This document shows positions 9,373 through 15,208 of a DNA stretch of 64,000 nt, piece by piece. How positions within the stretch are numbered: position 1 is the stretch's first letter; every line of letters starts with the position of its first letter. Source of the DNA: Elusimicrobiota bacterium (GTDB lineage: Bacteria > Elusimicrobiota > Elusimicrobia > FEN-1173); contig JADKIY010000007.1 in NCBI GenBank assembly GCA_016722575.1, positions 1 through 64,000 on the forward strand, in the 5' to 3' direction. The notes under the pieces were generated by a model, which ran no database searches, had not been told where the DNA came from, and saw nothing but the letters and a program-made list of their open reading frames with translations. The position numbers and the translations under genes are program-made.

Positions 9373-9440
9373 ACCCTCGAGGATCTTGCGACCCTACACG
9401 ATTTCCAGTCGTGCCGATTCAGCCGCTCTCGCACCCTTCC
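9351..9440 (-). tRNA. tRNA-Ser, anticodon GGA
   Basis: On the minus strand 90 nt fold as a class II tRNA. The acceptor stem is GGAAGGG with CCCTTCC, the discriminator is G and the CCA is encoded. The D arm contains GGCTGAATCGGC. The anticodon stem CACGA/TCGTG holds the loop CTGGAAA, giving anticodon GGA. The long variable arm is GGGTCGCAAGATCC, and the T arm is GAGGG-TTCAAAT-CCCTC. The recombinase gene ends against its 3' end, a classic integration target. Confidence 0.95.
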
Positions 9441-9442
9441 AA

Positions 9443-9675
9443 AAGGAAAAAAAGATCAATGAAGTGGTGCGATAGCGGCGAGCCGCTCAACGCGCCCGGC
9501 GCTACGTGGAGCGGAGGCCCCCGCTGTAAGTCGGCGGTCCGAAAGACCGCCGAAGGCCACCGCGCACCCTTCCATCGGGAATGCGGGCCCTCTGGGCCCG
9601 CCGATGGTCCCAAGGCTCTGCTCTTGGGGCCAAAGGAAAAAAGATCAATGAAGTGGTGCGATAGCGGCAAACCGC
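9443..9675. repeat. Duplicated hairpin (REP-like) element and hairpin-rich spacer
   Basis: A 43-45 bp sequence beginning AAGGAAAAAAGATCAATG occurs twice in direct orientation (9443-9487 and 9633-9675). Each copy ends in a hairpin AGCGG-loop-CCGCT; the loop differs (CGAG or CAAA) while the stem is kept. Between the copies lie further stems: TCGGCGGTC/GACCGCCGA, CGGGCCC/GGGCCCG inside CCATCGG/CCGATGG, and GGTCCCAAG/CTTGGGGCC. There is no open frame of interest. The 288 bases from tRNA-Ser to dinB hold nothing else. Confidence 0.6.
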
Positions 9676-9728
9676 TTGACGCGCACCCTACGGAAGGGAA
9701 GATTTTACCTTTTTAAACGGATAATTCG

Positions 9729-10952
9729 ATGGATCGCGTGATTCTTCATCTCGACATGAACGCCTTTTTCGCCTCGGTGGAACAGCGGGAGAACCCCGCT
9801 TTGCGGGGGAAGCCTGTGGTCGTCGTGGGGGGCCTCGGCCGTCGGGGAATTATCCTCACGGCGTCCTACGAAGCCCGGCCCTACGGGATCAAAACGGGGA
9901 TGCTCCTTCATCAAGCCCAGGCCCTGTGCCCGACGCTGGTTCCGGTGGCGGGGGATTTCCGAAAATACGTTGAGGCTTCCAAAATGCTTTTTCCTCTCCT
10001 GGAACGCTTTACGGAAAAAGTGGAAATGACCTCCTGCGACGAGGCGTTTATGGACGTCACGGAAGCCCGGCGCGCGCCGGATTGGGACCAGGCCCTCGAG
10101 ACGGCGGCGGCGGTCCAACGTTTGGTCTTGGACGAGCTGTCCCTCCCCTGTTCGATCGGGATCGCGCCCAACAAGTTATTGGCCAAATTGGCCTCGGACA
10201 TGAAAAAACCCCGGGGGCTGACGCGGATTCGTCCGACGGAGGTGGAGAGTCTTTTGGCCGCTCTTCCGGTCGAATCCCTTTGCGGCATCGGGCCCCGGAT
10301 GAAGAAAAACTTGGAGGCGATGGGCGTTCGAACCTGCGGGCAGTTGGCGGCCATGGATTTCGAAACCCTCTACACGCGTTTCGGCGCCTGGGGCCATTGG
10401 CTGAAACGCATGGGGCAAGGACGGGACGACGCGCCCGTGGCCCGGGTGGACGCGGTGGACACGGTCAAATCCGTCGGTCACGCCACGACCTTCCCCTCCA
10501 ACACCCGGGACCCGGACGTGTTGAAGGGCTACTTGATGTTTTTGTCGGAGAAAGTCGGCGCCCGGGCCCGGCGCTACGGGTTGGCCGGGCGGGAAGTGGC
10601 GCTCACGGTGCGGGACGCGGATTTTAAAACCCGCACCCACCACCGGGCTCTGGGGGAGGCGATTATGACCGACGAGGCCATTTTCGCCGCCGCCGCGGGG
10701 CTGTTGGCGGAAAAGGAACGCCTTGAAAAACCCATCCGACTGGTCGGGGTGTGCCTCGCGCGCCTGGAACCCCACACGGGCCAAGCTTCCCTCTTTACGG
10801 AGTCGGATCGCCCCCGGAAGCTGGCGGAAACCCTGGACCGATTGAACGCCCGCTACGGCAAAGGCACCGTGGGCCGGGCCCGGTCCGCTCTGGCCAAAAA
10901 GCACGGCGTCTTGGCCCCGCCGGTTCCCCCAGCCCTTCGCGCGGCGGATTGA
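9729..10952 (+). CDS. dinB: DNA polymerase IV (Y family, translesion synthesis)
   Basis: 407 residues, somewhat longer than the usual 350. The palm starts ILHLDMNAFFASVEQRENP with the first catalytic Asp, followed by GGLGRRGIILTASYEARPYG and MLLHQAQALCP. The second catalytic site reads SCDEAFMDVT where most DinB have SIDEA; the Asp-Glu pair is kept. The helix-hairpin-helix LCGIGPRMKKNLEAMGV and the little-finger domain follow. The C-terminus extends beyond the little finger with a basic tail. It copies past damaged bases at replication forks. ATG 9729 is preceded by an AT-rich stretch without a clear ribosome-binding site. Other Y-family members are less likely because the length and order match DinB. 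Confidence 0.93.
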   Translation: MDRVILHLDMNAFFASVEQRENPALRGKPVVVVGGLGRRGIILTASYEARPYGIKTGMLLHQAQALCPTLVPVAGDFRKYVEASKMLFPLLERFTEKVEMTSCDEAFMDVTEARRAPDWDQALETAAAVQRLVLDELSLPCSIGIAPNKLLAKLASDMKKPRGLTRIRPTEVESLLAALPVESLCGIGPRMKKNLEAMGVRTCGQLAAMDFETLYTRFGAWGHWLKRMGQGRDDAPVARVDAVDTVKSVGHATTFPSNTRDPDVLKGYLMFLSEKVGARARRYGLAGREVALTVRDADFKTRTHHRALGEAIMTDEAIFAAAAGLLAEKERLEKPIRLVGVCLARLEPHTGQASLFTESDRPRKLAETLDRLNARYGKGTVGRARSALAKKHGVLAPPVPPALRAAD

Positions 10953-11001
10953 CGGCCATTGAAAAATAAAAAAGGAGGGGTATACACAAGGGGGGGGTCT
11001 C

Positions 11002-11523
11002 TTGCGCCGACGAACGTCCAAAGGTTTCACGTTAATTGAACTGATGCTCGTGGTGGCCATCATCGGCCTCCTCACGGCCATCGCCCTGCCCAAATTCGCC
11101 GGCCTTATCCAAAAGGCCCGCGACGCGGCCGCGAGGGGAGGGCTCGGAACTCTTCGTGCCTCGCTTCGGATTTACATATTGGACAACGATGGGAGGTATC
11201 CTTGGACCTATGGGGAATTGGCGCCAAAATATTTAGATAAATGGCCTTCCATCAATCTTACCCACCATGACGGATGGTCGCGTGGGCTCGGCGATGGGCC
11301 CTTTCCTTGTTGTGCAATGGTCGCGCTTTTTCAGCCGTCGACAATGGAGGATGCTTTGGTTCAAGCCCACGTGACGGAACTCCACCCCTTCTGGCCAGCG
11401 CCATGGGGCAACTACCAATTTGTCGCATTACAGGACCCGACAAGGACTTTCAATGTGGATGCGGCTTTTACGGTCCTTTGCACCCATACGGACGCCCGGG
11501 GAGTTCTTTGGTCGGAATATTGA
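11002..11523 (+). CDS. Type IV pilin-like / pseudopilin protein (cassette 1)
   Basis: 173 residues. A short basic leader RRRTSKG is followed by the prepilin peptidase site and hydrophobic helix G-FTLIELMLVVAIIGLLTAI, with the conserved Glu5. After the helix comes RASLRIYILDNDGRYP, a spacing also seen in the other pilin-like genes here. The C-terminus ends CTHTDARGVLWSEY. Cysteines in the C-terminal half could form a disulfide. The start is a TTG at 11002; an AGGAGGGG run lies rather far upstream (about 10972-10979), so the start is not certain. Neighbours are dinB and a second pilin gene, with no pilus assembly genes. It could be a major or minor pilin or a type II secretion pseudopilin. Confidence 0.8.
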   Translation: MRRRTSKGFTLIELMLVVAIIGLLTAIALPKFAGLIQKARDAAARGGLGTLRASLRIYILDNDGRYPWTYGELAPKYLDKWPSINLTHHDGWSRGLGDGPFPCCAMVALFQPSTMEDALVQAHVTELHPFWPAPWGNYQFVALQDPTRTFNVDAAFTVLCTHTDARGVLWSEY

Positions 11524-11537
11524 GCGGAAATGGCCCG

Positions 11538-11692
11538 CCGGAACTCCAGGGGAAATACGTGGACTTGGATAAAATCCATTTTCGTTCCCCCGGCTACATC
11601 CACACGCCTTCCCTCACTCGGCCCGGGGGCGCCACCATCGGCTTCGAAAGCTTTGGGCCCGCCCGGTTCTCGACCCCATCGTGCCGGATCCG
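11538..11692 (+). pseudogene. Orphan copy of a pilin mid-section
   Basis: About 150 bp here are nearly identical to codons inside the next pilin gene (about 11940-12090). In frame it reads ELQGKYVDLDKIHFRSPGYI and then HTPSLTRPGGATIGFESFGP. It has no leader or start of its own and sits between two intact pilin genes. It is a duplicated fragment from recombination between related cassettes, or the rest of a deleted pilin. Confidence 0.75.
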
Positions 11693-11710
11693 AAGTGCCG
11701 GGTGGGGGTC

Positions 11711-12220
11711 ATGAAAAAAAATGGATTCACCCTGATCGAATTGATGCTGGTGGTGGCCATCATCGCCTTGCTGGCGGCCATCGCCCTCCCCCAATTCGCC
11801 AATCTGATCGAAAAATCCCGGGAAGCCAGCAACCGAGGCAACATGGGGACGGTCCGAAGCGCGCTGGAAATTTATTACGTGGACAACGACGGCATTTATC
11901 CGCGCTACGCCATGGGCCCCACCTGCTGGGGAAACGGCACACTGGAACTCCAGGGGAAATACGTGGACTTGGATAAAATCCATTTTCGTTCCCCCGGCTA
12001 CATCCACTCGCCTTCCCTCACTCTTCCCGGGACCGCCATCATCGGCTTCGGAAACTTCGGGCCCACCCCGGTTCTCGATCCCATCACGCCGGACCTTTGG
12101 TTGCCCCAGTACGACTATTACGCCACGGGCCCCATCGGCTGCGGGCCGGTCCCCCTGGCCCGGGTGGGTTTTTATTGCACCCACACGGATTTGTCGGGAC
12201 GGACCTGGAGCACGTGGTAA
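11711..12220 (+). CDS. Type IV pilin-like / pseudopilin protein (cassette 2)
   Basis: 169 residues starting at ATG 11711. The leader is short (MKKNG), followed by FTLIELMLVVAIIALLAAI with Glu5. The next part ALEIYYVDNDGIYPRY matches the other cassettes. Then comes the section duplicated just upstream, and the end CTHTDLSGRTWSTW. A Cys near residue 77 (GPTCWGNG), one in GPIGCGPV and the one in CTHTD could give a disulfide. It is convergent with the yraN end of the translation operon. Prepilin peptidase would cleave after the leader Gly; the protein then enters the inner membrane before pilus assembly. Confidence 0.85.
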   Translation: MKKNGFTLIELMLVVAIIALLAAIALPQFANLIEKSREASNRGNMGTVRSALEIYYVDNDGIYPRYAMGPTCWGNGTLELQGKYVDLDKIHFRSPGYIHSPSLTLPGTAIIGFGNFGPTPVLDPITPDLWLPQYDYYATGPIGCGPVPLARVGFYCTHTDLSGRTWSTW

Positions 12221-12281
12221 AAAAGACCGATCGGGGGAATGGATTTTCCGATGGTCCGGCCCGAGGCGGGTCGGACCGGCG

Positions 12282-12689
12282 TCAGAAGAGGTAGCGCCCC
12301 GCGTCGGGAACGAAGGCGTTGGGCAGATGGGCGATTTCCTCGCCCGATAGGCCGACCACGTCGAAACGCAAGGGACGGTCCGCCAAACCCCGCACCTTGA
12401 CGAAATCCAGGGCCGCTTTGGCCACCCGGGCCTGCTTGGCGCGGGTCACGAACTCCTCCGGCCGGCCGAAATCCGTCCCGGACCGAGCTTTCACCTCGAC
12501 AAACACCACCGTCGCCCCCTCTTCCATCACCAAATCCACTTCGCCGAATCGCGTGCGGTGGTTGGCCGCGAGGAATCGAAACCCCTTTTTCTCCAAATGG
12601 CGGCGGGCGGTTTGCTCGGCCCGCGCGCCGGGCGATATTGTCGGGGCGCGGCGAAACCAGCGCGTCAAGGGATGGCCTCGCCGGTCCAA
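12282..12689 (-). CDS. yraN: YraN family (UPF0102) nuclease-like protein
   Basis: 135 residues. The family pattern is clear: ARAEQTARRHLEKKGFRFLA, then NHRTRFGEVDLVMEEG and VVFVEVKARSGTDFG, which form a restriction-endonuclease-like core (Glu, Asp and ExK). The C-terminal LRFDVVGL is also typical. The biochemical role of YraN is not settled; links to DNA recombination or repair have been proposed. The start used here is a TTG at 12689 and is uncertain. It ends the rpsP operon, 76 bp after rnhB, a common arrangement in bacteria. Confidence 0.88.
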   Translation of the reverse strand: MDRRGHPLTRWFRRAPTISPGARAEQTARRHLEKKGFRFLAANHRTRFGEVDLVMEEGATVVFVEVKARSGTDFGRPEEFVTRAKQARVAKAALDFVKVRGLADRPLRFDVVGLSGEEIAHLPNAFVPDAGRYLF

Positions 12690-12765
12690 GCTCGGCCCCC
12701 ATTCGCACCGGGCTTTGACCCGTGCGAATACGGGAGGCTCTTTTTATCCAGGCGGTCCCTCCGCG

Positions 12766-13419
12766 TCAGTTGGGCGAACACGTCGGGGGCAGGGGGAATT
12801 GGGGGGACAGGGTGGCCCGGACGGGGGCGAAACTTTTCCGATGCAGGGCGCAGGGGCCGTGCCGTCGAAGAGCCTCGGCGTGATCCGGGGTGCCGTAGCC
12901 TTTGTGGCGGTCGAACCCGTAGGCGGGGTATTGGCGGTGGGCGTCGGCCATCCAGCGGTCCCGCGTCACTTTGGCCAGTACGCTGGCCGCCGCAATGGAG
13001 GCGCTTAACCCGTCGCCCCCCACGACGGTTTTTTGAAGTCGGGCGGGAAGTTGGGGAATGGTTTGATTGCCGTCCACGAGGATGAGGGACGGCGCGGCGC
13101 CCAGCTTCTCCACCGCTTCGGCCATGGCGCCCAGGGAGGCTTTCAAGATGTTTTTCGCGTCGATGATTTCCGCCGAGGCGAAAGCCACCGCGTGAAACAG
13201 GGCTTCGGACCGAATGAGATCGTAGAACCGGTCCCGGGCGGCGGGCGTCATTTTCTTGCTGTCGTTCAATCCGGTCCAATCGGTTTCGGGCTTGAGGACC
13301 ACGGCGGCGGCCACCACCGGGCCGGCCCAGGGGCCGCGCCCGGCTTCGTCCACCCCCGCCAAAATAAAAAACCCCTTTTCGCGCCAACCGGAATCGAACG
13401 CGAAAAGGGGTTTTGACAC
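12766..13419 (-). CDS. rnhB: Ribonuclease HII
   Basis: 217 residues starting at GTG 13419. The active site starts AGVDEAGRGPWAGPVVAAAV with the Asp-Glu pair, followed by GLNDSKKMTPAARDRFY, LILVDGNQ with the third acid, and ASVLAKVTRDRWM with the Asp of the final motif. The C-terminal YGFDRHKGYGTPDHAEALRR is typical of RNase HII. It removes RNA from RNA-DNA hybrids, including single ribonucleotides and primers. It follows rplS by 9 bp. About 20 extra residues at the end (SPQFPLPPTCSPN) are not conserved. Confidence 0.94.
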   Translation of the reverse strand: MSKPLFAFDSGWREKGFFILAGVDEAGRGPWAGPVVAAAVVLKPETDWTGLNDSKKMTPAARDRFYDLIRSEALFHAVAFASAEIIDAKNILKASLGAMAEAVEKLGAAPSLILVDGNQTIPQLPARLQKTVVGGDGLSASIAAASVLAKVTRDRWMADAHRQYPAYGFDRHKGYGTPDHAEALRRHGPCALHRKSFAPVRATLSPQFPLPPTCSPN

Positions 13420-13428
13420 GAAACGATG

Positions 13429-13845
13429 TTAGCGCGTAGCGGCGGGCTCCAGCGGGGCGGGTCCGGCGTTCTTGCCTTCCGCCGCTTTGGCGACGGGGGA
13501 CGCGATTTCTTCCTCGATGCGGGCGGCTTTGCCCGTGAGGTCCCGGAGGTAATAAAGTTTGGCGCGGCGCACTTTGCCCGAGCGAAGCACCTTGAGGCTT
13601 TCGATGCGGGGGCTGTGGAGCGGAAGAGTCCGCTCGACGCCCACGCCGAAGGACATTTTGCGCACGGTGAAGGTCGAGGCGATGCCGTGGCCGCGTTTGC
13701 GGATCACGACGCCTTCGAAGGCCTGAATACGCTCGCTCTCTCCTTCGACGATCTTGATGTCGACGCGAACGACGTCGCCCACGCGGAAGGCGGGCGGGTT
13801 CTTTTTCAAAAAGGCGCTTTCAACTTTTTCGAGAATGGGGTTCAT
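13429..13845 (-). CDS. rplS: Ribosomal protein bL19
   Basis: 138 residues. The core reads FRVGDVVRVDIKIVEGESER, then RIQAFEGVVIRKRGHGIAST, FTVRKMSFGVGVERTLPLHS and RAKLYYLRDLTGKAARI, a full bL19. The C-terminus adds about 22 low-complexity residues rich in Ala, Pro and Glu, not found in most bL19. The protein sits at the 30S-50S interface. It follows trmD by 7 bp in the operon. Confidence 0.96.
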   Translation of the reverse strand: MNPILEKVESAFLKKNPPAFRVGDVVRVDIKIVEGESERIQAFEGVVIRKRGHGIASTFTVRKMSFGVGVERTLPLHSPRIESLKVLRSGKVRRAKLYYLRDLTGKAARIEEEIASPVAKAAEGKNAGPAPLEPAATR

Positions 13846-13852
13846 GGCAATC

Positions 13853-14551
13853 TCACTTTTTAATTTTCAATAAATCCGGCCGCTTCTTTTTGGTGGCCGC
13901 CGCCGAGGCGGCTTCGCGCCAGGCGGCGATGGCTTTGTGGTCCCCGCCCAAAAGAACGGGGGGCACTTTCCGTCCGCGCCAATCGGCGGGCCGGGTGTAG
14001 TGGGGGCAGTCCAACCGTCCCCGCCAACCGTCGGCGAAGGAATCCCAGGCCAAACTGTCGGCTTCCTTCACCGTGCCCGGAATCTTCCGCACGACCGCGT
14101 CCACAACCGCCATGGCGGGAATTTCCCCGCCGGTCAAGACGACATCCCCGAGAGACACTTCGAGGTCGATCCACTCAAAAATTCGTTCGTCCACGCCTTC
14201 GTAATGCCCGCAAATCAACGCGAGGCGTTTCTTTTTCGCCAGCCGGTCGGCCAGGGCTTGGGTGAAGGGGCGTCCCTGGGGCGACAAGTAAATCACAAAA
14301 GGTTTGGTCCGGCCTTTTCCCGTGGCCCCGATGGATTTCAAGGCCCGGTGGAGCGGCTCGGCCTGAATCACCATCCCGGGTCCGCCGCCGTAGGGCCGGT
14401 CGTCCACGGTGCGGTGCTTGTTGTCGGCGAATTCGCGAATGTCGTGGACCCGAAGGTCGGCCAGGCCCTTAATCCGGGCCTTGCCCAGCAGGCTTTCGCC
14501 GAACGCCCCCTCGAACATCCGGGGGAACAGTGTCAAAACGTCAACGCGCAC
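13853..14551 (-). CDS. trmD: tRNA (guanine-N1)-methyltransferase TrmD
   Basis: 232 residues from a GTG start. It opens VDVLTLFPRMFEGAFGESLL and has HRTVDDRPYGGGPGMV, then the knot region LICGHYEGVDERIFEWIDLEVSLGDVVLTGGE (shown only as landmarks: GHYEGVDER and VSLGDVVLTGGEI). The C-terminus reads HYTRPADWRGRKVPPVLLGG. TrmD makes m1G37 in tRNAs with G36 and so prevents +1 frameshifting. It uses S-adenosylmethionine bound in the trefoil knot. The upstream gene is khpA; the usual rimM gene is absent between them. Confidence 0.96.
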   Translation of the reverse strand: MRVDVLTLFPRMFEGAFGESLLGKARIKGLADLRVHDIREFADNKHRTVDDRPYGGGPGMVIQAEPLHRALKSIGATGKGRTKPFVIYLSPQGRPFTQALADRLAKKKRLALICGHYEGVDERIFEWIDLEVSLGDVVLTGGEIPAMAVVDAVVRKIPGTVKEADSLAWDSFADGWRGRLDCPHYTRPADWRGRKVPPVLLGGDHKAIAAWREAASAAATKKKRPDLLKIKK

Positions 14552-14579
14552 GGTCCACGCGTCCGCCGGTCGCCCGGCC

Positions 14580-14816
14580 TTACTCTTCCAAAAGCTTGAT
14601 GTCGATGCGCGCGTCGTCCGCGCCGAAGGCCGCGTTGGCCACGATGCGGAGCGAGTCGATGGTTTTGCCGCGTCGGCCGATGATTTTGCCCCGGTCCTCG
14701 GGGGCCACGCTCAACTCGACGGTCCGTTCGGCTTCCGCCCAGCGGGCGTGAACGTCGTCCGGCCGTTGGACCAGATTTTTCGCGACGGACAGAACCCAGT
14801 CGAGGGCGGACGGCAT
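14580..14816 (-). CDS. khpA: KH-domain RNA-binding protein KhpA (YlqC family)
   Basis: 78 residues from ATG 14816, a normal length for this family. The KH signature is VAPEDRGKIIGRRGKTIDSLRIV, with the GxxG loop GRRG. The position between rpsP and trmD is the standard one. KhpA proteins bind small RNAs and mRNAs, often together with KhpB/Jag. The protein opens MPSALDWVLSVAKNLVQRPD, as in other members. Confidence 0.92.
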   Translation of the reverse strand: MPSALDWVLSVAKNLVQRPDDVHARWAEAERTVELSVAPEDRGKIIGRRGKTIDSLRIVANAAFGADDARIDIKLLEE

Positions 14817-14829
14817 GGGAAAAAAGAGC

Positions 14830-15111
14830 TTAGTTGGCGGCCGCGGTGGCCCGGGGCGCCGATTCGGACGGGACCAGGGAACCGGCGTTTTTGAGGGCCG
14901 TGCGGAGGGTGTCGGACGCCTGGGCGCCTTGGGAAAGCCAGTATTTGAGGCGCTCGACGTTGACGGTGATCCGGTTGGCTTTGTCCTTGGGGTGATAATG
15001 GCCGAGGACTTCCAATCCGGCGGCATCGCGGGCCTTGCGGCTGTCGATGGCGACAATGCGGAAATGGGGCGTTTTCGGGCGCCCGACTTTTTGAAGACGA
15101 AGGCGAACCAT
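14830..15111 (-). CDS. rpsP: Ribosomal protein bS16
   Basis: 93 residues. MVRLRLQKVGRPKTPHFRIV, then DSRKARDAAGLEVLGHYHP and VERLKYWLSQGAQASDTLR give a complete bS16. The C-terminal Ala-rich tail is short. It is the first gene of the operon and divergent from ppc; the 97-bp gap to the ppc start (15112-15208) should hold both promoters. Confidence 0.96.
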   Translation of the reverse strand: MVRLRLQKVGRPKTPHFRIVAIDSRKARDAAGLEVLGHYHPKDKANRITVNVERLKYWLSQGAQASDTLRTALKNAGSLVPSESAPRATAAAN

Positions 15112-15208
15112 GTGTGTGGGATCCTCTCGATTAAATTCGGGTTATTTTACCTCAGGGGGAGACCCCCTGTCAAGCGAAAATCCCCCGAAATTCATAAAAT
15201 GGCGCGCC

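Noticed and set aside
8984..9475. A 163-codon open frame on the plus strand containing EGEGFEPSRILRP.
   Set aside because: The GEGFEPS phrase is the antisense translation of tRNA-Ser at 9351-9440, a familiar false protein. The rest lies in the inverted repeat.
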